64,000 bases of DNA from Paenibacillus sp. HB172176 (GCF_011947265.1 NZ_JAATHD010000024.1:35541-99540); one strand, 5' to 3'; shown: positions 42,663-51,927, numbered from the stretch's first letter. The notes: generated by a model not told the origin, from the letters alone. Made by a program: numbers and translations.

Positions 42663-43479
42663 GCTGAAGCGCGTGCTCATTTATTTGTTTCTGAGCGTAT
42701 CCGCTATTGTGTCGGTCTTCCCTTTCCTGTGGATGATTATCAGCGCCACGAACAAGTCGGTCGACGTCACGCAGGGCAAGCTGCTCCCTGGCTCCTATCT
42801 CATCGAAAATGTGAAGAAGGTATTCGACACGGTTGATCTCGTTCCGGCCTTGCTCAATTCGGCCAGAATTTCCATTATTACAACCTTGCTGGCCATGCTC
42901 ATCGCATCGCTGGCGGGCTACGGCTTCGAAATATTCCGAAGCAAAGCCAAGGATGTCGTGTTCAGCATCCTGCTCCTGTCCATGATGATTCCGTTCGCGG
43001 CGCTCATGGTGCCCCTCTACCGGATGTTCGGCAAGATTTCGAATGTGGCTCCGGTTATCGGCATCGACACGGTCTCTGCGGTGATTCTGCCAACGGTGAC
43101 AACGGCGTTTCTGATCTTCTTCTTCAGACAGAGCACGAAGATGTTTCCGAAGGATATGCTCGAAGCAGGAAGAATCGATGGATTGACTGAACTCGGGGTC
43201 TTCTTCCGCATCTTCGTGCCAACGATGAGAACCTCCTATGCGGCTGCTGCGATCATCACTTTCATGACATCATGGAATAATTATCTCTGGCCGCTCGTTG
43301 TGCTGCAATCGCCGGAGAAGCGGACGATTCCGCTGCTAATCTCGAATCTGGGCTCGAGCTACGCCCCGGATTACGGTGTGAACATGACAGTTATTCTGAT
43401 TGCCACGCTGCCGACGGCGATTGTCTTCTTCCTCATGCAGAAGCATTTCGTCGCGGGCATGACCGGCTCGGTGAAATAA
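42655..43479 (+). CDS. Sugar ABC transporter permease, MalG type
   Basis: 274 residues, six helices, and EAA loop MLEAGRIDGLTELGVFFRIFVPTMR near 168-192. ATG 42655 is six bases after AGGTG; an in-frame GTG at 42646 is less likely. It overlaps the first permease gene by eight bases. Partner of the MalF-type permease. Confidence 0.9.
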   Translation: MSKLKRVLIYLFLSVSAIVSVFPFLWMIISATNKSVDVTQGKLLPGSYLIENVKKVFDTVDLVPALLNSARISIITTLLAMLIASLAGYGFEIFRSKAKDVVFSILLLSMMIPFAALMVPLYRMFGKISNVAPVIGIDTVSAVILPTVTTAFLIFFFRQSTKMFPKDMLEAGRIDGLTELGVFFRIFVPTMRTSYAAAAIITFMTSWNNYLWPLVVLQSPEKRTIPLLISNLGSSYAPDYGVNMTVILIATLPTAIVFFLMQKHFVAGMTGSVK

Positions 43480-43501
43480 GTTTGGAAAGGGGAGAGCGAT
43501 T

Positions 43502-46500
43502 ATGCCAACGGTGAATAAACCAGAGCTGAGCTGGCTGAGCGACACAAGCGTGTTTGCGGTAAATCGACTGCCTGCTCACTCCGATCATGCTTATTATAGA
43601 ACGATAGAAGAAGCTGCGGCGGGAAAGAGCATGTCCATGCGGCAGAGCTTGAACGGAGCTTGGAAATTTCATTATGGGGTCAATCCGGCAAGCAGACCTG
43701 CGGACTTCTACCTAACGGAATTCGATTGTTCAGGCTGGACGGACATTCAGGTTCCAGGCCATATTCAATTGCAGGGCCACGGTCAGCCGCAATACGTGAA
43801 TACGATGTACCCATGGGACGGAATTGAGGAATTGCGTCCGCCCCATATATCCGAGACGCATAATGCGGTAGGCAGCTATGCGAGAGACTTTGAGGTTTCT
43901 GCCGATCTGCGGAACTCGCCCTTGTTCATCTCCTTCCAGGGGGTGGAGACCGCCTTCTATGTATGGCTGAACGGACAATTCGTCGGCTACAGCGAAGACA
44001 GCTTTACGCCCTCGGAATTCGAGCTGACTCCTTATGTACGCGAAGGAGAGAACAAGCTGGCTGTCGAGGTTTATCAGCGGAGCACCGGAAGCTGGCTGGA
44101 GGATCAGGATTTCTGGCGTTTCTCCGGCATCTTCCGCGAGGTGTATCTCTACACGGTGCCCGAGCTGCATGTGAGAGATATGCGGATTGGCGCGGAATTG
44201 GACGCTTCTTACACGCAAGGAACGCTGAATGTTGAATTGGATTTCTTGCAGCGCCCCGAGGAAGGCGCCAAGGCCGTCCTGACGCTGCTCAGCGCAGAGG
44301 GCCGAGAGGTATTTACTTGTTTCGCTGCGACAGACGGTTCGACGACTGATCTTAAGCTGCAAGCGACTCTGCGGCAGCCCGAGCTGTGGAGCGCCGAGAA
44401 GCCGTACTTGTATCGCTTGCGTATCGACATCTTTGACGGCGAAGGTCGGCTCCTCGAAGCGATTCCAAGCAAGGTCGGCTTCCGCCGCTTCGAGATGTCG
44501 GATAAGATCATGAAGATCAACGGCAAGCGAATCGTATTCAAGGGCGTGAATCGTCATGAATTTAATTGCAGGACCGGAAGAGCGATCTCGAAGGAGGACA
44601 TGCTCTGGGATATCAAGACGCTCAAGCAGAACAATATCAATGCGGTCCGCACCTCCCATTATCCGAATCAGAGCTATTGGTACGAGCTGTGCGACGAATA
44701 CGGCGTCTATGTCATCGACGAGATGAATCTGGAGACGCATGGTTCCTGGCAGAAGATGGGCGCCGTGGAGCCCTCTTGGAACATTCCCGGCAGCAAGCCC
44801 GAATGGCAGGACATTGTCATGGATCGCGCAATCTCCATGTACGAACGGGACAAGAATCATCCTTCGATCCTGATCTGGTCGCTGGGGAATGAATCCTATG
44901 TGGGCGATGTGCTGGTGAATGTATCCCGTTATTTCCGTTCGGTCGACTCCTCGAGACTTGTTCATTACGAAGGCGTATTCTATGACAGGTCGTTCACCGA
45001 AGCGAGCGATATGGAGAGCCGCATGTACGCGAAGCCCGCCGATATCGAGCGCTATTTGAACGATAAGCCCGACAAGCCCTATATCAGCTGCGAATATATG
45101 CACGCCATGGGCAACTCGCTTGGAGGCATGAAGAAGTATACGGATTTGGAAGAGCGCTACGAGCTGTATCAAGGCGGCTTTATCTGGGATTATATCGATC
45201 AATCGCTGGTGAAGAAGGATCGGTACGGGAAGGAATTTCTGGCGTATGGCGGCGACTTCGGCGACCGTCCGACCGATTACGGCTTCTGCACGAACGGCAT
45301 CGTCTACGCGGACCGCAGGCTGTCGCCGAAGATGCAGGAAGTGAAATATTTGTATCAAAATATAAAGTTGTTCCCGCAGAAGGATGGCGTGCTGATCCGC
45401 AACGGCAATCTGTTCGCAGATACCTCCGGACTTAAGCTGCTATGCGTCTTGTCGCGGGACGGCCATGAAATAGCCAGGCTGGAGAGGGAGAATGTTGTTG
45501 TAGCGGCGGGAGAAGAACGATTCTTGGCTTACGAGCTTACAGGCAAGCTTGAGGGCTCCGGCGAATATGCGATCGATGCGGCGTTCCTGCTAAAGGACGA
45601 TGCGCTGTGGGCGGAAGCGGGCTTCGAAACGGCTTTCGGGCAGCTAGTGTTCATGGCCGAAGCTTCCGACCATGAGAAGGCGTCAGGCCGGCATACGAGC
45701 TCAGCCGAAGCCGTCTCTGCGAACCATCAAACAGAGATCGCTTCGCCCCGTGGGCCCAAGCTGAGAATTGCGAATGGCGATGTTAATATCGGGGTGCATG
45801 GGAGTGACTTCAGTGCAATCTTCTCGAAGCAAGCGATGAGCCTGGTATCGCTTCGATATGCCGGCAGAGAGATGATTGCCGTTCCTCCCGCGCCTCTCTT
45901 CTGGAGGGCGACTACGGACAATGACCGAGGCTTCTCGCAAGGCTTTGCAAGCGGCGCGTGGTTCGCCGCCAGCCTGGCGCGCAAATGCATCGGAATCGAT
46001 ACCGAGGAGTTGGAGGAAGGGTTCCGCATCGTTTATCGCTATCGGTTCTCCATTAGCGAACAGGCGGAAGCGAGTATTGCGTATACCGTGCGTTCAGACG
46101 GCAGCATTCTCGTCGATGCGTCCTACGCGGGCGCGGAAGGGCTGCCGCAGCTCCCGACATATGCGGTATCCTTCAGGATTCCCGCAGAGTATGAAGAGCT
46201 GGAATGGCTCGCTATGGGTCCTGAGGAGAATTATACGGATCGGGCGAATGGAGCGAGACTCGGGCTGTTCCGCAATCGGGCGAGCGACCAGGTATCGGGC
46301 TACGTAATGCCGCAGGAATCCGGAAATCGAACAGGTGTTCGCAATTTGGATATAACGGACAAGCTGGGCGGAGGCATTCGAATCCGCTCCGAGGGAGAAA
46401 CCGTCGAATGCTGCGTTTCGCCTTACACGGCTTTCGAGCTCGAGAACGCGCTGCATCACTACGAGCTTCCGGTTCCCCATTATACGGTTATAACCGTTGC

Positions 46501-46615
46501 CGGCAAGCAGATGGGCGTTGGCGGCGACGACAGCTGGGGAGCTCCGGTTCACGAGGAATTCACGCTTCGCGGCGACGAGAACAGATCGTTCTCTTTCGTC
46601 ATCGAACGTCTATAG
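43502..46615 (+). CDS. lacZ: Beta-galactosidase, glycoside hydrolase family 2
   Basis: 1037 residues, full LacZ length. Sugar-binding domain (SLNGAWKF at about 50), two immunoglobulin-like domains, then the barrel with acid/base Glu464 (LIWSLGNES) and nucleophile Glu531 (ISCEYMHAMGNS). The C-terminal beta-sandwich ends the protein. No signal peptide, so cytoplasmic: it hydrolyses imported beta-galactosides. ATG 43502 follows AAAGGGGAGAG and lies 22 bases after the permease gene, so it belongs to the importer operon and suggests the substrate class. An insertion-like segment rich in Ser/Ala/His occurs near 720-760. Confidence 0.93.
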   Translation: MPTVNKPELSWLSDTSVFAVNRLPAHSDHAYYRTIEEAAAGKSMSMRQSLNGAWKFHYGVNPASRPADFYLTEFDCSGWTDIQVPGHIQLQGHGQPQYVNTMYPWDGIEELRPPHISETHNAVGSYARDFEVSADLRNSPLFISFQGVETAFYVWLNGQFVGYSEDSFTPSEFELTPYVREGENKLAVEVYQRSTGSWLEDQDFWRFSGIFREVYLYTVPELHVRDMRIGAELDASYTQGTLNVELDFLQRPEEGAKAVLTLLSAEGREVFTCFAATDGSTTDLKLQATLRQPELWSAEKPYLYRLRIDIFDGEGRLLEAIPSKVGFRRFEMSDKIMKINGKRIVFKGVNRHEFNCRTGRAISKEDMLWDIKTLKQNNINAVRTSHYPNQSYWYELCDEYGVYVIDEMNLETHGSWQKMGAVEPSWNIPGSKPEWQDIVMDRAISMYERDKNHPSILIWSLGNESYVGDVLVNVSRYFRSVDSSRLVHYEGVFYDRSFTEASDMESRMYAKPADIERYLNDKPDKPYISCEYMHAMGNSLGGMKKYTDLEERYELYQGGFIWDYIDQSLVKKDRYGKEFLAYGGDFGDRPTDYGFCTNGIVYADRRLSPKMQEVKYLYQNIKLFPQKDGVLIRNGNLFADTSGLKLLCVLSRDGHEIARLERENVVVAAGEERFLAYELTGKLEGSGEYAIDAAFLLKDDALWAEAGFETAFGQLVFMAEASDHEKASGRHTSSAEAVSANHQTEIASPRGPKLRIANGDVNIGVHGSDFSAIFSKQAMSLVSLRYAGREMIAVPPAPLFWRATTDNDRGFSQGFASGAWFAASLARKCIGIDTEELEEGFRIVYRYRFSISEQAEASIAYTVRSDGSILVDASYAGAEGLPQLPTYAVSFRIPAEYEELEWLAMGPEENYTDRANGARLGLFRNRASDQVSGYVMPQESGNRTGVRNLDITDKLGGGIRIRSEGETVECCVSPYTAFELENALHHYELPVPHYTVITVAGKQMGVGGDDSWGAPVHEEFTLRGDENRSFSFVIERL

Positions 46616-46689
46616 AAGAGATTGAACGAAGCGAAAAATAAACGTATGCGCGGCTTTCAACAGAACCTTGCAGCGGCGGTCTTCCAGCA

Positions 46690-46698
46690 TGGTATAAT
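46690..46698 (+). promoter_or_regulatory. Extended -10 promoter before the glycosylase gene
   Basis: TGGTATAAT (46690-46698) is a perfect extended -10. A possible -35, TTGCAG, lies 19 bases upstream. About 75 bases separate it from the glycosylase start. Confidence 0.5.
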
Positions 46699-46772
46699 GC
46701 GGAGATCGGCCGCTGCTTTGCATGTCTGCGCAAAGTATGGAAGATCATAAGGCGAAAGGGGAGCAGGTTCAT

Positions 46773-47315
46773 ATGCGCATACATTCATTTCCGCCTGTTG
46801 TCGACGAACGGGCAAGAGTGCTGATCGCGGGGACCGCGCCAAGCGTGAAGTCGCTGGAGCATCGGCAATTTTATGGACATAAGCAGAATTATTTCTGGCG
46901 AATCGTCTACGGCTTGTTCGGCGAAGGGGGCGGCGATGCGAACGCGCGAATCCATCAACCGCCACCCGAGTCCTACGAGGAGCGGGTCGCTTTCCTGCAG
47001 AAGCATCGGCTCGCCCTGTGGGACGTGATCGCCTCTTGCGAGCGCGAGGGCAGCCTGGATGCGAACATAAGAGATGAATCGGCGAATGATATTCCGGGGC
47101 TGCTGCGTCGTTATCCGGGCATTCGGTGCATTGCCTTCAATGGAAGCAAAGCCTGGGAAACCTTTCGCAAGGTCCACGGTACAGAAAAGGTTTTTCCGGG
47201 AATCAGTCTGCTCAAGCTGCCGTCGACGAGCCCGATTCCGACCAAGCATATGCGGAGCCTGGAGGATCGGCTTGCCGCCTGGAAAGTTATCGTTCCTTAC
47301 GCGGAGCGGTCTTAA
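46773..47315 (+). CDS. Hypoxanthine-DNA (deoxyinosine) glycosylase, uracil-DNA glycosylase superfamily
   Basis: 180 residues. The N-terminal motif IAGTAPSVKSLEHRQFYGHKQNYFW (about 21-45) corresponds to the GSxPSxxSL...YYxHPxNxFW signature of family 6 glycosylases that remove deaminated adenine. The C-terminal LLKLPSTSPIPT is the usual substrate-pocket end. Cytoplasmic base-excision repair. ATG 46773 follows AAAGGGGAG; the frame is open 17 codons further, without a site. It has its own extended -10 promoter. Confidence 0.8.
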   Translation: MRIHSFPPVVDERARVLIAGTAPSVKSLEHRQFYGHKQNYFWRIVYGLFGEGGGDANARIHQPPPESYEERVAFLQKHRLALWDVIASCEREGSLDANIRDESANDIPGLLRRYPGIRCIAFNGSKAWETFRKVHGTEKVFPGISLLKLPSTSPIPTKHMRSLEDRLAAWKVIVPYAERS

Positions 47316-47364
47316 AGACCTTCTTGCCGCCCCGGGCGCGTCGCGGGCGAATCGCATCTCATCG

Positions 47365-47393
47365 TTGAAATTGAAGCGGTTCCTGTATATAGT
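47365..47393 (+). promoter_or_regulatory. Promoter of ywiB-argS
   Basis: TTGAAA (47365-47370), 17-base spacer, TATAGT (47388-47393), 42 bases before the ywiB start. Confidence 0.65.
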
Positions 47394-47435
47394 AGTAGGA
47401 CGGCATAATAATCGACAGGAAACGGGAGCAGGTCT

Positions 47436-47918
47436 ATGACTGTGGGCAGGAATGTATGCATGACGCTGGAAAGCCGGCAGGACGGGGAAATACAGTCCTT
47501 TCAATACAAGGGAGAATGGTTTCGCAAAGAGCATGCGCTCTACTTGCGCTATCGGGAAGGAACGGGAGAAGGCGAGAGGAACGAGGTTCGAACGCTTCTT
47601 CGTTATTCGCCGGGCGAGCTGTCGATCGCAAGGAGCGGCGCGGTGGATTCCCGGCAATGGTTCGTGCCGGGACAGCGGAGAAGGGGGAGCTACCGATCTG
47701 CGGCCACCGCGTTCGAGCTGGATACTCTGACGACAGCATTAGCCGCTTATGCGCTTGACAAGGATCGATTGCCGGAAACGGAAGAACCGGAGAGAGAAAC
47801 GAGTCTGCCGTCGAAGCTTCCTTTTATAATAGAATGGCAGTACGAGCTTTATGTGGAAGAGCAATTATCGGGGAATTTCCATATTCGTCTATGGATACAG
47901 GAGGAGCGGAAAGCATGA
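47436..47918 (+). CDS. ywiB: YwiB-family (DUF1934) beta-barrel protein
   Basis: 160 residues. Features of the family are the N-terminal MTLESRQDGE and late FIIEWQYELYVEEQLSGNFHIRLWI. A small lipocalin-like barrel of unknown function, cytoplasmic. In Bacillus ywiB directly precedes argS, as here, with a four-base overlap (ATGA). ATG 47436 with GGGAGCAGG upstream. Confidence 0.82.
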   Translation: MTVGRNVCMTLESRQDGEIQSFQYKGEWFRKEHALYLRYREGTGEGERNEVRTLLRYSPGELSIARSGAVDSRQWFVPGQRRRGSYRSAATAFELDTLTTALAAYALDKDRLPETEEPERETSLPSKLPFIIEWQYELYVEEQLSGNFHIRLWIQEERKA

Positions 47919-49600
47919 ATGAAGGCAAGAATGTGCTGGAGCACATGTACGAGCAAGTGAAAGAAGCGATCGCAAACGCCGTCGAGGCGGCGGGACTGGC
48001 GGGCAAGGAAGCGATGCCGGCCTTCGCACTCGAGGTGCCCAAGGATAAGTCGCATGGCGACCTGGCGACGAATGCGGCGATGCAATTGACAAAGCAGGCG
48101 AAGAAGAATCCGCGCGTCATCGCGGAAGAGATCATCGCGCACATGGATATGAGCGGAGCGTCGATTCAAGCGGCGGAAATCGCAGGTCCGGGATTTATTA
48201 ATTTCCGCTTGGACAAGACGGGCTTGTATCCAGTAATTGGACAGGTGCTGGAAGCGGGAGCGGATTATGGGCGAGTGGCTGCCGGAGCGGGCCAGCGCGT
48301 GCAGGTGGAATTCGTCAGCGCGAATCCGACGGGCAATTTGCATCTTGGTCATGCCAGAGGCGCTGCGGTGGGCGACGCGCTTTGCAATCTGCTGGACTTT
48401 GCGGGTTATGACGTGACGCGCGAATACTACATTAATGATGCGGGCAAGCAGGTCGAGAATTTGGCGTTATCGCTTGAGGCGCGTTACCGTCAAGCGCTCG
48501 GTCAGCAAGCCGAGATGCCGGAGGACGGCTATTACGGCGAGGATATTATCGGCTTCGGCAAATCGCTGGCCGAGAAGGAGGGCGATCGTCTGCTGTCGCT
48601 TCCCGAGTCGGAGCGATATGCCTTCTTCCGCAGCTTCGGACTGGAGAAGGAGCTCGACAAGATTAAGCGCGATCTGACTCGCTTCAGAACCTCCTTCGAT
48701 GTGTGGTACAGCGAGACCTCTCTCTACGAAAGCGGTCAGGTGGAGCAAGGCTTGGAGGCGCTCAAGGCTTCCGGCCATGTCTATGAAGAGGACGGAGCTG
48801 TCTGGCTGAAGACCGAGCCCTTCGGAGACGACAAAAACCGCGTGCTGGTGAAAAATGACGGCTCCTATACGTATTTGACGCCGGATATCGCCTATCACCG
48901 CAACAAATACGCGCGCGGCTTTGATCGCATGATCAATATCTGGGGCGCCGACCATCACGGCTATATTCCGCGCGTGAAAGCGGCGATGGAGGCTCTTGGC
49001 AACGATCCTTCGAAGCTGACGGTATTGATTGCGCAGATGGTCAGCCTGTTCCAGAACGGCGAGAAAATGAAGATGTCGAAGCGCACGGGCAAGGCGGTGA
49101 CAATGGAGGATCTGATGGACGAGGTCGGCGTCGATGCGATCCGCTATTTCTTTTCGATGCGAAGCATGGACTCCCATCTCGATTTCGATATGGATCTGGC
49201 TATATCCACGTCCAACGAAAATCCTGTATTCTACGTGCAATACGCGCATGCCCGCATTTGCAGCATTTTCCGGCAGGCTGATGAGCAAGGCATTGTCCTT
49301 CCCGCTGCGGATAAGCTGAGCTTGAACAAGCTGGACAGCGAAGCGGAATTCGATCTGATGAGAAAGCTTGGCGAGCTTCCCGGCGAAATTGCCGAAGCCG
49401 CTGCGCATTACGCGCCGCATCGCTTGATTCGTTATGTATACGAGCTTGCTTCGCAATTCCACAGCTATTACCGCGCCGAACGCGTTATTACGGAGGATGC
49501 CGAGCAGACGACGGCCCGCTTGGCGCTTCTGGGAGCCATTCGCATCGCGATCGCGAATGTGCTGGGGCTCGTCGGGGTATCCGCGCCCCAGCGCATGTAG
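47915..49600 (+). CDS. argS: Arginyl-tRNA synthetase
   Basis: 561 residues, full class Ia length. N-terminal Add1 domain, the HIGH-type motif NPTGNLHLGHARGA near 126-139 and the KMSKRTG motif near 387. C-terminal anticodon-binding DALR domain ends the chain. Charges tRNA-Arg. ATG 47915 overlaps the ywiB stop and has GGAGGAGCGG upstream; the frame is open 27 codons further inside ywiB. An 8-bp hairpin AGCCGCGG/CCGCGGCT follows the stop, shared with the convergent protease gene. Confidence 0.95.
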   Translation: MNEGKNVLEHMYEQVKEAIANAVEAAGLAGKEAMPAFALEVPKDKSHGDLATNAAMQLTKQAKKNPRVIAEEIIAHMDMSGASIQAAEIAGPGFINFRLDKTGLYPVIGQVLEAGADYGRVAAGAGQRVQVEFVSANPTGNLHLGHARGAAVGDALCNLLDFAGYDVTREYYINDAGKQVENLALSLEARYRQALGQQAEMPEDGYYGEDIIGFGKSLAEKEGDRLLSLPESERYAFFRSFGLEKELDKIKRDLTRFRTSFDVWYSETSLYESGQVEQGLEALKASGHVYEEDGAVWLKTEPFGDDKNRVLVKNDGSYTYLTPDIAYHRNKYARGFDRMINIWGADHHGYIPRVKAAMEALGNDPSKLTVLIAQMVSLFQNGEKMKMSKRTGKAVTMEDLMDEVGVDAIRYFFSMRSMDSHLDFDMDLAISTSNENPVFYVQYAHARICSIFRQADEQGIVLPAADKLSLNKLDSEAEFDLMRKLGELPGEIAEAAAHYAPHRLIRYVYELASQFHSYYRAERVITEDAEQTTARLALLGAIRIAIANVLGLVGVSAPQRM

Positions 49601-49616
49601 GCAAGGAGCCGCGGCG

Positions 49617-50753
49617 CTACATGCGTTCCGCGGCTTGAAGCATACGCGAGATATCCAGCTCGCCGATGATTCGGCGAGTTTTGTAATTTCGGAGCGGGAG
49701 CATGGAACGCTTCATGACGGCTTTGATCTCGCCCGGCGTCAGGTTTGGCCGCAGGGAGAGCAGCAGGGCGATTGCTCCGCTTACATGAGAAGTGGCCATC
49801 GAGGTGCCGCTCATCTCATGGTAACGGCCCTTCAGCCAGGATGAGATGATCTTGTCTCCCGGCGCATAGATGTCGATATAGATGCCTCTGTTGCTGAAGG
49901 GCGCGACCTTGCGCAACCGGTTCGTCGCCCCCACGGATATCGTCTGCGGATACCGCGCGGGATAGTCGACGGATCGAAGCTTCCCGTCGTTGCCCGAAGA
50001 CGCGACAATGATGACGCCCGCATTATAGGCGTTGACGACGGCCGACAGCAGCGCCTTGCTTCTTGTCTTCATTCCGAAGCTCATATTGATAATGTTCATT
50101 CCGTTGCGGACGCACCATTCGATTCCAAGAATAATATCGGAGACAAAGGCGCTTCCGTTATGATCGAAAGCTTTGACAGGAGCGATGATGGCTCTTGGGG
50201 CGACCCCGATCATGCCGTGCATTTGATTGGCGGCCGCGATAGTGCCGGCGATATGGGTGCCGTGGCCGTTGTCGTCATAAGGCGGCTTGTTCCGGTTCAA
50301 CAGGTTAATGCCTCGAAGAAGCGAATGCCGCAGGTCGGGATGATTGAAGTCGACGCCGGTATCGATGACGCCGATTTTCACGCGATGGCCGGTCGTGATC
50401 CCCCAAGCCTGCGGCGCCTTGATTTGCTGCACGCCCCATGGGATGCCCTTGTCGGATGCAGTCGTTTTCAAAGCGGACGGGGTTACGCTGATCAGGCAAT
50501 CCTTCTCGATTCGAACTCGTCCGGCAAATGCTGCGGGAAGTTCGACGGAGGGCAGCGGGCATGATATTCCCTGGATGCTGTCGATGGGGCGGATTTCATC
50601 AAGCAGGGGATGAGACTCGGCAGCTTGGGACAAATGCTGCAGGAAGCTCTCATACTCGCTGCTATCGTGGAAATGTACGATTTTGGAGTCAGTAGCAACG
50701 CTGCTGCGGGATAGATGCTGCAGCAGCCAACGTAATAAGGCGTCTGTATCCAA
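49617..50753 (-). CDS. Subtilisin-like serine protease without visible signal peptide
   Basis: 378 residues. Catalytic triad: Asp in IGVIDTGVDFNHPD (about 130), His in DDNGHGTHIAGT (about 162) and Ser in SGTSMATSHVSG (about 318). The first 100 residues look like an inhibitor-type propeptide. No hydrophobic signal segment is seen at the N-terminus, so it is either intracellular or exported by another route. The start is a TTG at 50753 with GGAGGGG upstream. Single gene, convergent with argS. Confidence 0.87.
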   Translation of the reverse strand: MDTDALLRWLLQHLSRSSVATDSKIVHFHDSSEYESFLQHLSQAAESHPLLDEIRPIDSIQGISCPLPSVELPAAFAGRVRIEKDCLISVTPSALKTTASDKGIPWGVQQIKAPQAWGITTGHRVKIGVIDTGVDFNHPDLRHSLLRGINLLNRNKPPYDDNGHGTHIAGTIAAANQMHGMIGVAPRAIIAPVKAFDHNGSAFVSDIILGIEWCVRNGMNIINMSFGMKTRSKALLSAVVNAYNAGVIIVASSGNDGKLRSVDYPARYPQTISVGATNRLRKVAPFSNRGIYIDIYAPGDKIISSWLKGRYHEMSGTSMATSHVSGAIALLLSLRPNLTPGEIKAVMKRSMLPLRNYKTRRIIGELDISRMLQAAERM

Positions 50754-50883
50754 TATATGCTTCCCCTCCCGGAGGACGATGCTGCACTATTGTATGAACG
50801 CGAACGCGGCGCCGCATGAGCAACTTGCCCTTTTTCCGAGAAATGGGCCCTAAACCGTGTCAAATTCGCCCGAGGGACATAGG

Positions 50884-50985
50884 ATGAATGAAGAGCTGCG
50901 GAGGCTCTTGCATCTCCGATGCGTTCGCGTCAGCGAATGGTCGGATGGATACAGTCAAAGCGAAGGGCGCGCCCTTCGCTTTTTT
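50884..50985 (+). ncRNA. Candidate small structured RNA upstream of rpoE
   Basis: Four hairpins in a row: AAGAGC/GCTCTT (50891-50909), GCATC/GATGC (50910-50922), TTCGC/GCGAA (50924-50937) and a 13-bp terminator with arms 50957-50969 and 50970-50982, then a T-run to 50985. No gene on the plus strand lies close enough upstream to need this terminator (argS ended 1.3 kb earlier). The promoter is not clear. A 38-codon ORF (ATG 50884 to TGA 51000, GAGGG upstream) overlaps it and could be an alternative reading. Otherwise 50754-51219 holds no gene. Confidence 0.45.
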
Positions 50986-51219
50986 GCCGATTCTTCTTGA
51001 GTAAGAAGAAAGGCATAGTTGGCCGCTTGCTTTTTTGCATGAAATAGGTTTTACTATAGTTTGACTAACCAACATGATTAACGGTAGCCTACATATTTTT
51101 TGACATATAGGAAAGGATGTAAACTCATTTCTCCTTTCTCTATAATGTTGCGAGAAACGCTAATGTCCTTTGACAAGGACTCCGAAGTCGTTTCTTCTTA
51201 CAAGAGAGGATGTGTCCAT

Positions 51220-51783
51220 ATGAGCGGCAGCAGCTTTGCGTTAAAGATTGATCCTGAACGGATTAAGGAAATGCCAATGGTGGATCTGGCATTCGAAGTG
51301 CTGAAGGCGGCTAACACCCCTTATTATTATCGCGATTTGATGATGGAGATCGCGAAAATTCGCGGTCTGTCCGAAGAGGGCATCAAGCAATTTATCGCGC
51401 AGGTCTATACGGAGATTAATATTGACGGACGTTTCGCGTGCGTGGGAAGCAATATGTGGGGCCTCAAGCGCTGGTATCCGGTCGAGAAATCGGAAGATCC
51501 GATCGGGAACGCGAAGCGCACGCGCATCATTAACGATGATGACGATGATGATGACGACGTGTTCGCGGACGAGGAAGATGACAACTTCACGGCGGATGAC
51601 GACGATTTTGACGCGTATGACGAGGACAAGGAAGATTTCGACGAGAACGATGACGATTCCGACGAGGTAGATGAAGATGTCGAGATCGAAGACGAGGATA
51701 TGGATGACGAGGACGATGATGATCTGGATTCGGATGAGGATGACGATGAGGATTCGTTCGATGACGAGGACAAGGATAACTAA
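51220..51783 (+). CDS. rpoE: RNA polymerase delta subunit
   Basis: 187 residues. An N-terminal HARE-HTH domain (1-90, with PMVDLAFEVLKAANTPYYYRDLM) is followed by a tail of about 95 residues that is almost all Asp and Glu. Delta binds core RNA polymerase, releases nonspecific nucleic acid and speeds recycling. ATG 51220 with GAGAGG upstream; the frame is open 40 codons further without a site. Gene order rpoE-pyrG is as in Bacillus. Confidence 0.93.
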   Translation: MSGSSFALKIDPERIKEMPMVDLAFEVLKAANTPYYYRDLMMEIAKIRGLSEEGIKQFIAQVYTEINIDGRFACVGSNMWGLKRWYPVEKSEDPIGNAKRTRIINDDDDDDDDVFADEEDDNFTADDDDFDAYDEDKEDFDENDDDSDEVDEDVEIEDEDMDDEDDDDLDSDEDDDEDSFDDEDKDN

Positions 51784-51805
51784 TTTTCAGAGTCGCTGAT
51801 TACGC

Positions 51806-51846
51806 TTGACATGTCCTATGAGGGCAGAGTAAACTATTGCATGGGC
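51806..51846 (+). promoter_or_regulatory. pyrG promoter with GGGC transcription start
   Basis: TTGACA (51806-51811), 18-base spacer, TAAACT (51830-51835), then seven bases to GGGC (51843-51846). In Bacillus pyrG the transcript starts with GGGC, and low CTP causes repeated addition of G at this point. The same start sequence at the right distance is seen here. Confidence 0.65.
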
Positions 51847-51892
51847 TTAAGAATTAGTTTACAAATAACTCATTAAGATAGGCTTGAAGAGA

Positions 51893-51927
51893 AAAGTGCC
51901 CCCGTAGCTACGGGTGTCACTTTTTTT
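51893..51927 (+). terminator. pyrG leader attenuator
   Basis: AAAGTG (51893-51898) with CACTTT (51918-51923) and CCCGTAG (51901-51907) with CTACGGG (51908-51914) form the hairpin, followed by a T-run. The upstream arm contains GCCCCCG, able to pair with extra Gs at the transcript 5' end. That matches the antitermination mechanism described for pyrG in Gram-positives. Confidence 0.75.

Noticed and set aside
51405..51773. A serine-repeat protein on the minus strand opposite rpoE
   Set aside because: It is only the reverse reading of the GAT/GAC/GAA codons of the acidic delta tail.
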